A stretch of DNA of 64,000 bases. Source: Streptomyces sp. NBC_00250 (GTDB taxonomy: Bacteria > Actinomycetota > Actinomycetes > Streptomycetales > Streptomycetaceae). Below, in pieces: positions 42,548-51,602 of this stretch. Below the pieces are notes generated by a model that worked only from the letters and a program-made list of their open reading frames with translations, searched no databases and was not told where the DNA came from. Each line of letters begins with the position of its first letter. Position 1 is the first letter of the stretch. The position numbers and the translations under genes are program-made. The stretch covers positions 3,473,501-3,537,500 of the forward strand of contig NZ_CP108088.1 of the NCBI RefSeq assembly GCF_036192275.1, in the 5' to 3' direction.

Positions 42548-43813
42548 ATGCCCGACCTGGCGAACGAGCGCGTCGACCACCGCTTCAAGGCCCTGCCCCC
42601 GGACGCCGAGGGCCTGACCGTCGGCGAGCTCGCCGCCCAGCGGCGCAACCTCTTCACCGGTGGCTTCACCACCCCCGTGCTCGCCCTCTCGGCCGAGTCC
42701 GTCGAGCACAACCTGCGCCTCCTGGAGACGTACGCCGAGCGCCACGGCCTGGCCTTCGCCCCGCACGGCAAGACGTCCATGGCCCCCCAGCTCTTCGACC
42801 GGCAGCTGGAGCACGGCGCCTGGGGCATCACCGCCGCCGTGCCCCACCAGGCCCGCGTGTACCGGGCCCACGGCATCGCCCGGATCTTCCTCGCCAACGA
42901 GGTCGTCGACCCGGTCGCCCTCCGCTGGGTCGCCGGCGAGCTGGACGCCGACCCGGACTTCCGCTTCCTCTGCTACGTCGACTCGGTGCGGGGCGTCGAG
43001 CTGATGGACGGGGCCCTGCGCGCCGCGGGCGCCACCCGACCCGTGGACGTCGTCGTCGAGCTGGCGGCCGGCGCGACGGGGCGTACGGGCGTGCGGACCG
43101 AGGCGGAGTGCGCGGCCGTCGCTGACGCGGTCGCGGACGCCCCGACCCTGCGGCTCGTCGGCGTCGCCGGATACGAGGGCACGATGCCCGGGGCCGACGG
43201 CGAGCGGGTCAGGGAGTGGCTGAACCGACTGGTCGGGCTCGCGGCCGACTTCGACAAGGCCGGCCGCTTCGACCCCGCCATCGGCGAAATCGTGGTGAGC
43301 GCGGGCGGCAGCGAGTGGTTCGACGCGGTCGCCGATGTCTTCGCGGAGATCCCCGGACTCTCCCTGCCCGTCCTCAAGCTGCTGCGCTCCGGCGCGTACG
43401 TCTCGCACGACGACGGGCAGTACCGCGAGCGGACCCCCTTCAACCGGGTGCCCGAGGAGGGCGCCCTGGAGCCCGCGTTCCGCCTCTGGTCGCAGGTCGT
43501 CTCCCGCCCCACCCCCGAGCAGGCCTTCACCAACGCGGGCAAGCGCGACGCCGCCCACGACCTGCACCTGCCCGAGGCGCAGGTGGTCCGCGACGCCCGC
43601 ACCGGCGAGATCCGTCCCGCCGACGGCCTGACCGTCACCGGCCTCTCCGACCAGCACGCCTGGGTACGGACGGAGGAGGGCGCCGACCTGGAGGTCGGCG
43701 ACTGGCTCGGCATGGGCCTGTCCCACCCGTGCACGATCTTCGACAAGTGGCAGCTGATCCCGCTGGTCGAGGCGGACGGCACCGTCGTCGACTACATCCG
43801 CACGTTCTTCTAG
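42548..43813 (+). CDS. D-amino-acid deaminase/dehydratase (fold III PLP enzyme)
   Basis: 421 residues. The alanine-racemase-like N-domain has the PLP-binding Lys in FAPHGKTSMAP (about 76). The C-terminal domain holds HPCTIFDKW with the metal-binding His and Cys of D-serine dehydratase (DSD1-like) enzymes. It should deaminate D-serine, D-threonine or similar D-amino acids to 2-oxo acid and ammonia. The strong RBS GAGGAGG precedes the ATG. It is followed after 11 bases by the D-acylase gene. RidA on the divergent strand would handle its enamine by-products. Confidence 0.9.
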   Translation: MPDLANERVDHRFKALPPDAEGLTVGELAAQRRNLFTGGFTTPVLALSAESVEHNLRLLETYAERHGLAFAPHGKTSMAPQLFDRQLEHGAWGITAAVPHQARVYRAHGIARIFLANEVVDPVALRWVAGELDADPDFRFLCYVDSVRGVELMDGALRAAGATRPVDVVVELAAGATGRTGVRTEAECAAVADAVADAPTLRLVGVAGYEGTMPGADGERVREWLNRLVGLAADFDKAGRFDPAIGEIVVSAGGSEWFDAVADVFAEIPGLSLPVLKLLRSGAYVSHDDGQYRERTPFNRVPEEGALEPAFRLWSQVVSRPTPEQAFTNAGKRDAAHDLHLPEAQVVRDARTGEIRPADGLTVTGLSDQHAWVRTEEGADLEVGDWLGMGLSHPCTIFDKWQLIPLVEADGTVVDYIRTFF

Positions 43814-43824
43814 AAGGAGTCGGC

Positions 43825-45402
43825 ATGGACCTCGTCTTCCGCGACGCGGAGGTCGTCGACGGCACCGGTGGCCCCTCCTACCGCGCCGACGTGGCGATCG
43901 ACGGCGGCCGGATCACCGCGATCGTCAAGGAGGGCGCGGCGGCCGGCTGCCAGCGCCCCACCGCACGCCGCGTCGTGGACGCCGAGGGCCTCGCCCTCTC
44001 CCCCGGCTTCATCGACATGCACGCCCACAGCGACCTGGCGCTGCTCCGCGACCCCGACCACAGCGCGAAGGCCGCCCAGGGCGTGACGCTGGAGGTCCTG
44101 GGCCAGGACGGTCTGTCGTACGCCCCGGTCGACGACCGCACGCTCGCCGAGGTACGCAGGGCGATCACCGGCTGGAACGGGTACGGCGACGACATCGACT
44201 TCGACTGGCGCACGGTCGGCGAGTACCTGGACCGGCTGGACCGGGGCATCGCCGTCAACGCCGCGTACCTGATCCCGCAGGGCACCGTGCGGATGTACGC
44301 GGTCGGCTGGGACGACCGCCCCGCGACGGAATCCGAACTGGACCGGATGCGGCAGCTCGTCGCGGAGGGCATGGAACAGGGCGCGGTCGGCATGTCCTCC
44401 GGGCTGACCTACACGCCCGGGATGTACGCGAAGGACTCCGAGCTCACCGAACTCTGCAAGGTCGTCGCCGGGTACGGCGGCTACTACTGCCCGCACCACC
44501 GCTCCTACGGTGCGGGCGCCCTGGAGGCGTACGAGGAGATGGTCCGGCTCACGCGGGAGGCGGGCTGCGCCCTCCACCTCGCCCACGCCACCATGAACTT
44601 CGGCGTCAACGAGGGCAGGGCACCCGAGCTCCTCGCCCTCCTCGACGAGGCCCTGGACGCGGGCTCGGACATCAGCCTCGACACGTACCCGTACACCCCC
44701 GGCTGTACGACCCTGGTCGCCGTACTGCCGAGCTGGGCGAGCGAGGGCGGGCCCGAGGCGGTCCTCGCCCGCCTGCGGGACGACGAGACGGCGGAGCGCA
44801 TCCGGCACCACCTGGAGGTCCTCGGCTCGGACGGCTGCCACGGGGTGCCGATGGACTGGGACACGATCGAGATCTCGGGAGTGTCGGAGGGCACGCTCGC
44901 GGACTGGGTGGGCCGCCGGGTGGACGGCTGGGCGACGGCCCGCCGACTCCTCCTGGAGGACCGGCTCGGAACGACGATCCTCCAGCACGTGGGCCACGAG
45001 GAGAACGTCCGCACGATCATGCGGCACCGGGTGCACACGGGCGGCTCGGACGGCATCCTCCAGGGCCTGAAGCCGCACCCGCGCGCGTACGGCACGTTTC
45101 CGCGGTACCTGGGCCACTACGCACGGGACCTCGGCGTCCTCACCCTGGAGGACTGCGTGGCCCACCTGACCTCCCGCCCGGCAGCCCGCCTGGGCCTGCG
45201 GGACCGGGGCGTGATCAGAGAGGGCCACCGCGCGGACCTGGTCCTCTTCGACCCGGAGACGGTCGGAGCGGGAGCGACGTACGAATCCCCGCGCACGCTC
45301 CCCACGGGAATCCCGCACGTCCTGATCAACGGCGAGTTCGTCATGGAGGACGGCAAGCGGACGAACGCCCTGGCGGGCAGGTCAGTCCGCCGTACGCGCT
45401 AG
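43825..45402 (+). CDS. N-acyl-D-amino-acid deacylase (D-aminoacylase)
   Basis: 525 residues of the amidohydrolase superfamily. The metal motif HxH is in SPGFIDMHAHSDLALL, followed by YCPHHRSYGAG, the LHLAHATMNF and GGSDGI regions. The C-terminal HPRAYGTFPRYLGHYARD is a D-aminoacylase signature. It should release D-amino acids from N-acyl forms for the upstream deaminase. RBS AAGGAG; the 3' end overlaps the convergent MptB-like gene by 21 bases. Confidence 0.92.
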   Translation: MDLVFRDAEVVDGTGGPSYRADVAIDGGRITAIVKEGAAAGCQRPTARRVVDAEGLALSPGFIDMHAHSDLALLRDPDHSAKAAQGVTLEVLGQDGLSYAPVDDRTLAEVRRAITGWNGYGDDIDFDWRTVGEYLDRLDRGIAVNAAYLIPQGTVRMYAVGWDDRPATESELDRMRQLVAEGMEQGAVGMSSGLTYTPGMYAKDSELTELCKVVAGYGGYYCPHHRSYGAGALEAYEEMVRLTREAGCALHLAHATMNFGVNEGRAPELLALLDEALDAGSDISLDTYPYTPGCTTLVAVLPSWASEGGPEAVLARLRDDETAERIRHHLEVLGSDGCHGVPMDWDTIEISGVSEGTLADWVGRRVDGWATARRLLLEDRLGTTILQHVGHEENVRTIMRHRVHTGGSDGILQGLKPHPRAYGTFPRYLGHYARDLGVLTLEDCVAHLTSRPAARLGLRDRGVIREGHRADLVLFDPETVGAGATYESPRTLPTGIPHVLINGEFVMEDGKRTNALAGRSVRRTR

Positions 45403-46812
45403 CGTGCGGCGGGGCCGCGCCGGCCCCTCGCCCCACGGCTCCCGCCGCACCCACCAGAGCCCCAGCACCAGGGCCGCCCCGGCCACCGCGAACCCGTACC
45501 AAGGCGTCCGCCCGTCCAGCGCCGTCTCGTAGACCAGCGCTGCCGAAAGCACCGCGAGCACCTGCCCTGCCCGGCTCCGCCAGGCGACCGCCGCCACCAC
45601 GGCCGTCCCCCACAGCAGGTACCAGGGCTGCACCATGGGCGACAGCGCGACGAGTGCGACCAGGGAGAGCCCCAGCCCGAGGACCGGGTCGAGAAGCCCT
45701 CGCCAGGCCCGCCACGCGAGCACCAGGATGATCACCACGGCGACGAGCAGCCCGAGGTTCTGCACGACCGCCTTGACCGGGTCGGGGTCGTCCCCGAGGA
45801 GCAGCCCCAGCCCGAGCCCGAGATCGCTGCTCAAGGACAGCGCCGTGTGGATCGTCCCGGCCACACTCTGCGTCCGCACCCACCCGAACCCGGTCCCGGC
45901 CGACACCGTCGCCCCCGCGGCCACCGCCCCGGCCACGAGGCCCGGAAGCACGAGCCCCTTCACCAGGCCCCGCACACCGCCGCCGTCCCGCCGGGCGACC
46001 ATCACCCCGATGAAGAGCAGGGCGACCGCCGCCGGTGACTTGACCATCATCGCGAGACCGACGAGGACGCACCCGAGCACCCACCGGCCCCGTACGGCGA
46101 GCAGCACGCCCGCCAGCATGAGCCCGATCATCAGCCCGTCGTTGTGCATGCCGCCGACGACGTGGATGAGCAGCAGCGGGTTGAGGGCGGCCAGCCACAG
46201 GGCCCCGTCGGAACCCCCGGGACCGCCCCCGAGCCCCCGTACGGCCCAGACGATCAACGCGAGCGCGCCGAGGGCGATCAGCCGCATGCCGAGCACGGCG
46301 GGAACGATCTCGCCGCCGGTCGCCTTCACCACGAGCTGGGCGAGGACGAGGAACACGGGCCCGTACGGCGCGGGCGTGTCGGTCCAGTGCCCGCCGACGC
46401 TCGCGGCCGCGTCCGCCCCGAGGTCGCCGGGTCCGAGGACGGAGGGCCCGCCGCCGTACACGTCGTGCCCTTCGAGGACCATGGCGCCCTGCGCGATGTA
46501 GCTGTAGACGTCCTTGCTGTAGAGCGGCGGGGCGAGGAGCAGCGGCGCGGTCCACCAGGCCAGGGTGGCGAGCACCCCGTCCCGTACGCCCCGGGCGAGG
46601 AGGACGCCGTACCGCCACCAGGCGGCGACGAGCACCGTCAGGCCGAGGTACGCGAGGAGCGCGCCGGCGAGGGTGAGCGCGGAGCCGCGCGGCTCCCACA
46701 GCCCCCAGCCGCCGCGTACGGGCAGCGTCCCGGCGGCCCAACCGCCCACGGCGACGGCGAGCGACCCGGCAGCGCCGAGCCGCCGGCATCCGGAAGCAGT
46801 CAGAACCCACAT
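45382..46812 (-). CDS. mptB: polyprenol-phosphomannose-dependent mannosyltransferase MptB-like
   Basis: 476 residues with about 12 membrane segments, a GT-C enzyme. PLYSKDVYSYIAQGAMVLEGHDVYGGGP contains the acidic motif after the first loop; other family blocks include MMVKSPAAVALLF and SPMVQPWYLLWG. MptB extends alpha-1,6-mannan of lipomannan in Corynebacteriales; in Streptomyces its glycan is not well defined. The gene is convergent with the D-aminoacylase and divergent from the aminotransferase. Confidence 0.85.
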   Translation of the reverse strand: MWVLTASGCRRLGAAGSLAVAVGGWAAGTLPVRGGWGLWEPRGSALTLAGALLAYLGLTVLVAAWWRYGVLLARGVRDGVLATLAWWTAPLLLAPPLYSKDVYSYIAQGAMVLEGHDVYGGGPSVLGPGDLGADAAASVGGHWTDTPAPYGPVFLVLAQLVVKATGGEIVPAVLGMRLIALGALALIVWAVRGLGGGPGGSDGALWLAALNPLLLIHVVGGMHNDGLMIGLMLAGVLLAVRGRWVLGCVLVGLAMMVKSPAAVALLFIGVMVARRDGGGVRGLVKGLVLPGLVAGAVAAGATVSAGTGFGWVRTQSVAGTIHTALSLSSDLGLGLGLLLGDDPDPVKAVVQNLGLLVAVVIILVLAWRAWRGLLDPVLGLGLSLVALVALSPMVQPWYLLWGTAVVAAVAWRSRAGQVLAVLSAALVYETALDGRTPWYGFAVAGAALVLGLWWVRREPWGEGPARPRRTLARTAD

Positions 46813-46955
46813 GACGGGCCAACCTATCCCGCCGGACGGAGGACCCCTATTCGGCGGCCCTCACCAGGGGAAAGCCCCGCCACCAGGCCCTCACCCCTGT
46901 CCGACGTGTCCCAAAACACGAAGCGCCCGGGCCGACCCGGCCGTAAGCTCTCGTC

Positions 46956-48167
46956 ATGCAGGTGATCCAGTCCACGAAGCTCGCCAACGTCTGTTACGAA
47001 ATCCGGGGTCCGGTGCTCGAAGAGGCGATGCGGCTTGAGGCTGCGGGTCATCGCATCCTCAAGCTCAACACGGGAAACCCGGCCGCCTTCGGCTTCGAGT
47101 GCCCGCCCGCCATCCTTGAGGACGTGCTGCGCAACCTCTCCGAGGCGCACGGCTACGGCGACGCGAAGGGGCTGCTCTCGGCCCGCCGCGCGGTGATGAG
47201 CCACTACGAGACCAAGGGCATCCCGCTCTCCGTCGAGGACATCTACCTCGGCAACGGCGTCTCGGAGCTGATCCAGATGTCGATGCAGGCGTTGCTCGAC
47301 GACGGCGACGAGGTGCTGGTCCCGGCCCCGGACTACCCGCTGTGGACGGCCTCCGTGTCGCTCGCGGGCGGTACGGCCGTGCACTACCGCTGCGACGAGC
47401 AGGCGGACTGGATGCCGGATCTGGCGGACATCGAGCGGAAGATCACCGATCGCACCAAGGCGATCGTGATCATCAACCCGAACAATCCGACGGGCGCGGT
47501 CTACGACGACGAGATGCTCCGTTCCCTCACGGAGATCGCCCGCCGCCACAACCTGGTCATCTGCTCGGACGAGATCTACGACAAGATCCTCTACGACGGC
47601 ACCACGCACACTCCGACCGCCGCGATCGCGCCCGATCTCCTCGTCCTCACCTTCAACGGGATGAGCAAGAACTACCGGGTGGCCGGTTTCCGCTCGGGCT
47701 GGCTCGCGGTCTGCGGCCCGAAGCACCACGCGTCCTCGTACATCGAGGGCCTCACGATCCTCGCGAACATGCGCCTCTGCGCGAACATGCCGGCGCAGCA
47801 CGCGGTGGCCGCCGCCCTCCAGGGCCGGCAGTCGATCGAGGACCTGGTCCTGCCGGGCGGGCGGCTCCTGGAGCAGCGGGACACGGCGTACGAGCTGCTG
47901 ACACAGATCCCGGGCGTGACGTGTGTGAAGCCGAAGGGTGCGCTGTACCTGTTCCCGCGGCTCGACCCGAACGTCTACAAGGTCAAGGACGACCGGCAGA
48001 TGGTCCTGGACCTGCTGCGGGCCGAGAAGATCATGGTGGTGCACGGGACGGGCTTCAACTGGCACGAGCCCGACCACTTCCGGATCGTCACGCTGCCGGC
48101 GGCGGCGGACCTGGCGGACGCGGTGACCCGGATCGGCCGTTTCCTGGACGGCTACAGCCAGCCCTGA
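46956..48167 (+). CDS. PLP-dependent aminotransferase (AlaA-like, class I/II)
   Basis: 403 residues. The fold-I signatures are LNTGNPAAFGFECPP, VLVPAPDYPLWTASVSLAGG, IINPNNPTGAVYDDEML and the PLP-binding Lys in FNGMSKNYRVAGFRSGWLA. Sequence and length match glutamate-pyruvate aminotransferases (AlaA/YfbQ). It interconverts alanine/2-oxoglutarate and pyruvate/glutamate. ATG at 46956 follows a short leader. Confidence 0.92.
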   Translation: MQVIQSTKLANVCYEIRGPVLEEAMRLEAAGHRILKLNTGNPAAFGFECPPAILEDVLRNLSEAHGYGDAKGLLSARRAVMSHYETKGIPLSVEDIYLGNGVSELIQMSMQALLDDGDEVLVPAPDYPLWTASVSLAGGTAVHYRCDEQADWMPDLADIERKITDRTKAIVIINPNNPTGAVYDDEMLRSLTEIARRHNLVICSDEIYDKILYDGTTHTPTAAIAPDLLVLTFNGMSKNYRVAGFRSGWLAVCGPKHHASSYIEGLTILANMRLCANMPAQHAVAAALQGRQSIEDLVLPGGRLLEQRDTAYELLTQIPGVTCVKPKGALYLFPRLDPNVYKVKDDRQMVLDLLRAEKIMVVHGTGFNWHEPDHFRIVTLPAAADLADAVTRIGRFLDGYSQP

Positions 48168-48194
48168 CGAGACACCACCGGACCTCGCTCAACT

Positions 48195-48209
48195 TTAGAC
48201 AGAATCTAA
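48195..48209. promoter_or_regulatory. Fur/PerR-like palindromic box
   Basis: TTAGACAGAATCTAA is a 5-5-5 inverted repeat close to the 7-1-7 Fur-family consensus (compare TTAGATT-N-AATCTAA). It is followed by a -10-like TAGGAT at 48212-48217 and sits 36 bases ahead of the small gene at 48246. Fur/PerR control is inferred. Confidence 0.5.
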
Positions 48210-48245
48210 GCTAGGATGGCTCCAGAGCACTCAGGAGGCCGTCCC

Positions 48246-48647
48246 ATGTACGAACCGATCCGCACCAAGTCGGTCCACCGGACGGCCGACGACGCCCACG
48301 ACGCGTACCCGCACCGCTCCCGCGAGGAGGAGCTGGACATCCAGCTCGCCGGACACCTCTCCGCCCTGCTCGCCGTCACCGACGAGCTCGGCGACACGGA
48401 GGCCGGTGAACTGATCGCCCGGCAGGTGGCGCGGCTGCGCGGCGCACCGCCCGCGCGGCACGCGGGTCTGCGCGGCTCGTCCGCGCAGGACCTGCACCAC
48501 AGGGCCCACGCCCTCGCGGGCCGCGCGCTGCTCGTCGCCGCCTCCCGGGCCGACACGGCCGCCGCGATCCTCGCCGCCGAGCGCATGGACGCGCACACCG
48601 CGGCGCTGGCCGGGGAAACCACCCTGGCCGCGGCCGGCACCCCCTGA
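48246..48647 (+). CDS. unknown small protein under a Fur-like box
   Basis: 133 residues beginning MYEPIRTKSVHRTAD. It is mostly helical, Ala/His/Arg-rich, with DIQLAGHLSALLAVTDELGDTEAGELIARQVARLRG in the middle and ends in an Ala-rich segment. No signal peptide or membrane segment is seen. I do not recognise the family. AGGAGG sits upstream of the ATG. The preceding PerR/Fur-like box suggests that metal or peroxide stress controls it. Confidence 0.7.
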   Translation: MYEPIRTKSVHRTADDAHDAYPHRSREEELDIQLAGHLSALLAVTDELGDTEAGELIARQVARLRGAPPARHAGLRGSSAQDLHHRAHALAGRALLVAASRADTAAAILAAERMDAHTAALAGETTLAAAGTP

Positions 48648-48651
48648 CGGC

Positions 48652-48685
48652 CCCGGTCCGCGCGGCACGAACCGCGCGGACCGGG
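48652..48685. terminator. convergent terminator
   Basis: A perfect 14-bp stem (48652-48665 with 48672-48685) with a CACGAA loop follows the small gene's stop by four bases. The convergent membrane-protein gene stops at 48695. Confidence 0.88.
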
Positions 48686-48694
48686 CGCCACCCA

Positions 48695-49147
48695 CTAAGG
48701 GGTGGCCGTCGCCGACGATCCGGTAGTCGACGATCCGGTCGGCGTCGGCTCGGTCGACTCGAACTCGGCCTCGTACACGACGCACCGCGGCGTGCCCTGC
48801 CCGTACTCCTCGGCTCCCACGACCGCCGTCCGCCCGGTCGCCCCCCTCGCGAGGTCCTCGACGACCCCGGTGGCCCGCTCGACGGTCTTCTCGCGTTCGT
48901 CCTGGAACTCCACCGTCACCGTGTAGGTGCCCTTCCGGGCCGCCTGGCTGGTGACCGACAACTCCGCCACGGGCCGACCGGACACCGGATCGACGGCGCA
49001 CCGCGCCACCGTCACGTCCTGGGACGGGAACCGCATGTTCTTGTGGTTCTCCCCGACGGCGTACATGTACGCGACGATGCCGCCGATCGGCACCAGCACG
49101 ACCAGCGAACCCACGACCACCAGCACAACGACCGCCCAGCGCGGCAT
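48695..49147 (-). CDS. unknown small membrane-anchored protein
   Basis: 150 residues. One N-terminal membrane segment (WAVVVLVVVGSLVVLVPIGGIVAYMYAV) is followed by an extracytoplasmic beta-rich domain. Two cysteines (VARCAVDP and PRCVVYEAE) may form a disulfide. The pattern (conserved SVTSQAARKGTYTVTVEFQD) resembles the FxLYD-type domains of actinobacterial lipoproteins, but I cannot name it. The Thr/Ser-rich C-tail ends the protein. Confidence 0.7.
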   Translation of the reverse strand: MPRWAVVVLVVVGSLVVLVPIGGIVAYMYAVGENHKNMRFPSQDVTVARCAVDPVSGRPVAELSVTSQAARKGTYTVTVEFQDEREKTVERATGVVEDLARGATGRTAVVGAEEYGQGTPRCVVYEAEFESTEPTPTGSSTTGSSATATP

Positions 49148-49272
49148 CCCGTCACCCCCAAACGACGGCCGCCACGGTACATCCTCCTCCGGTTCGGTAC
49201 CGGGATCGCCCCTTCACTCCCCGTCCACCCAACTCCCCCTGGAATGTGGGTTTCCGCGAGCACGCTGCCCGC

Positions 49273-50376
49273 GTGAGACGCATCCTGGGAATCGTCCTGG
49301 CCGTCCTTCTCCTCGGCGGCGTGGCCACCGTCCTCGTGACGGGCGGCGACAAGGACACAGGCACGGCAACGAAGACCGTGCGAGGAGTCATCGGGTCGGA
49401 GAAGGCGGAGTTCTTCACCGACCCTCAGGTGGTGAAGGCCCTCGCCGCGAGGGGCTTCACCGTGGGCACCGAGACCTCCGGGTCCTGGGACATGGAGGAA
49501 CTGCCCCTCGACGGTTACGACTTCGCCTTCCCGTCCTCCAAGGCGCCGGCCGACGAGCTGCGCGCGAAGGCCGCGAAGAAGGCCAAGGCGACGACCGCCC
49601 CGCTGCGACCGTTCTACTCGCCGCTCGTCGTCGTCGCGCACAGCGCCGCCGCCCGGGTCCTCGCCGGGAACGGCCTGGCGACCCTCGGCCCGCGCGGCAC
49701 CAGCGGCACCCTGAGGATGGACGCCTATCTCGCGGCGGCCCGCGCCGACCGGACCTGGCAGCAGCTCAAGGGCTCCGCCGGGCACGCCGAGCTGAGCGGC
49801 ACCCTCTTCATCGCCTCCACCGACCCGGTCGCCTCCAACTCGGGCGCCCTCTACCTCGCCGCCGCGAGCTATGTCGCCGACGGCGGGCGGGTCGCGGGCG
49901 ACAAGGCGGCCGTCACCCGCACGGCCCCGATCCTGCGCAAGCTCGTCCAGGTGCAGGGCGCCCAGCAGTCGAGCTCGGACGCCCCCTTCCGGGACTTCAT
50001 CAGCGGCGTCGGCAACCCGCTGGTCCTCGTGTACGAGTCCCAGGTCGCCGCCCAGCTCCTGGCAGGCCGCCCGATGGGCGACCTCGTCGTCCTCTACCCG
50101 GACACCACGGTGAACAGCGACCACACCCTCGTACCGCTCACCGAGAACGGCCGGGCGCTCGGCGAACTCCTCGCCACCGACCCCGAGTTGCGCAAGCTCG
50201 CGGTCCGCCACGGCTTCCGCCCGCAGGGCGCGGCGAGCGAGTTCACCACCGCGACCCAGAGCCACACCGCCTACCTCAACCAGACGCTGACCGGAGTCCG
50301 CCAGGCGCCCGTGCCCACCAGCAGGGTGCTGCACGAGATGGCCCTGCGGGCCCGTGACCAGGGGGACGCCGCATGA
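49273..50376 (+). CDS. membrane-anchored periplasmic-binding-like protein
   Basis: About 367 residues. A signal anchor (RRILGIVLAVLLLGGVATVLV) is followed by a domain with a solute-binding-protein-like pattern: TVRGVIGSEKAEFF, an open loop, then STDPVASNSGALYLAAASYV. That last stretch is shared with the VWA protein of this operon (TDPMRSNSGFSAL). No ABC permease or ATPase lies nearby, so this is not a classical transporter component. The end overlaps telA (ATGA). GTG at 49273; an in-frame GTG at 49246 is possible. Confidence 0.75.
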   Translation: MRRILGIVLAVLLLGGVATVLVTGGDKDTGTATKTVRGVIGSEKAEFFTDPQVVKALAARGFTVGTETSGSWDMEELPLDGYDFAFPSSKAPADELRAKAAKKAKATTAPLRPFYSPLVVVAHSAAARVLAGNGLATLGPRGTSGTLRMDAYLAAARADRTWQQLKGSAGHAELSGTLFIASTDPVASNSGALYLAAASYVADGGRVAGDKAAVTRTAPILRKLVQVQGAQQSSSDAPFRDFISGVGNPLVLVYESQVAAQLLAGRPMGDLVVLYPDTTVNSDHTLVPLTENGRALGELLATDPELRKLAVRHGFRPQGAASEFTTATQSHTAYLNQTLTGVRQAPVPTSRVLHEMALRARDQGDAA

Positions 50377-51602
50377 CCACGCCCGAGGATCCGAGAAGGA
50401 CGATGGCCCTGACACCTCCCGAGCACGACACCCCGCTGGTCCTGACCCCGCCCGAGCCCGTGCCGGCGGTCCGCGCCGAGCAGGCCTCCGGCCTGGTCCC
50501 GCTGGACGAGTCGACCCGTACGGAGATGTCACGGCGGGCCGCCGAGTACATCGGCTCGCTCGAAGGGCTCGACCCGCGCTCCCCCGACTTCGCGGGCCGC
50601 ATCGGCGAGATCGCGGCGCTCGGCGCGGGCGAGATGCGCTCCGCGGCCCAGCAGTCCAACCGCATGCTCGACCGTACGATCCGCTCGCTCGGCTCCGGCG
50701 GGTCCGGCCCCTCCGGCGGCGACGCCCAGTCCCGGGTCGGCTCGTCCCTCGTCGAACTCCGGCGCACGATCGAGGACCTGGACCCCAGGGAGACTCCCGG
50801 CAGGGGCATCAAGGGGCTGCTCTCGAAGCTCCCGGGCGGCAACCGACTGCGCGACCACGTCGCCAAGTACGCCTCCTCGCAGGCCGCCCTGAACCGGATC
50901 GTCGGTTCCCTGCGCGGCGGCCAGGACGAACTGCGGCGCGACAACGCCGCGTTGCAGACCGAGCGGGCCCGGCTCTGGGAGACCATGGGCAAGCTCCAGG
51001 AGTACGCGGTGCTCACCGACGCCCTCGACGCGGCCGTGGAGGAGCGCATCGCCGCCACGTACGACCCGGCGCAGGCGGACGCGCTGCGCGCGGACGTCCT
51101 CTTCCCGGTCCGACAGAAGCACCAGGACCTGCTGACCCAACTCGCGGTCTGCGCCCAGGGATATCTGGCGATGGACGTGGTCCGACGCAACAACGACGAG
51201 CTGATCAAGGGCGTGGACCGGACTGCGACCACGACCGTGTCGGCGCTGCGGATCGCGGTGATGCTCGCCTCCGCGCTCGAGAGCCAGCGGAAGGTCACCG
51301 AGCAGGTGAACGTGCTGCGCTCGACGACCGAGGACCTGATCCGCGGCAACGCCGAGATGCTCGCCACCCAGGCCGGCGAGATCCAGCGGATCGCGGCGGA
51401 CCCGGCGGTCGGCGCTGAGACGCTCCGCACGGCGTTCCAGCAGATCTACCGGACCCTCGACGCCATCGACACGTACAAGGTGCAGGCAACGGAGTCGATG
51501 GCGGCGACGGTCGAGTCGCTGACCGCCGAACTCCAGGAGGCGAGCGCCCACTTGGCCCGCAGTCGCCGCACCGGCGCGCTGGAGGGTGGCGGCCTCGCAT
51601 GA
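50373..51602 (+). CDS. telA: TelA/KlaA family toxic-anion-resistance protein
   Basis: 409 residues of the TelA family (PF05816-like), a cytoplasmic coiled-coil protein. The signature region is LPGGNRLRDHVAKYASSQAALNRIVGSLRGGQDELRRDNAALQTERARLWETMGKLQEYAVL (parts only: LRDHVAKYASSQAALNRIV; DELRRDNAALQTERARLW), with VFPVRQKHQDLLTQLAVCAQGYLAMDVVRRNNDELIKGVDRT following. TelA confers tellurite or colicin resistance on some plasmids, but its biochemical role is unknown. It overlaps both its neighbours by four bases. Confidence 0.93.
   Translation: MTTPEDPRRTMALTPPEHDTPLVLTPPEPVPAVRAEQASGLVPLDESTRTEMSRRAAEYIGSLEGLDPRSPDFAGRIGEIAALGAGEMRSAAQQSNRMLDRTIRSLGSGGSGPSGGDAQSRVGSSLVELRRTIEDLDPRETPGRGIKGLLSKLPGGNRLRDHVAKYASSQAALNRIVGSLRGGQDELRRDNAALQTERARLWETMGKLQEYAVLTDALDAAVEERIAATYDPAQADALRADVLFPVRQKHQDLLTQLAVCAQGYLAMDVVRRNNDELIKGVDRTATTTVSALRIAVMLASALESQRKVTEQVNVLRSTTEDLIRGNAEMLATQAGEIQRIAADPAVGAETLRTAFQQIYRTLDAIDTYKVQATESMAATVESLTAELQEASAHLARSRRTGALEGGGLA

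Noticed and set aside
41393..43726. Upstream extension of the IclR frame (minus strand)
   Set aside because: The long open frame overlaps the kinase and the deaminase; the conserved IclR protein starts at 41392 with the expected N-terminus.
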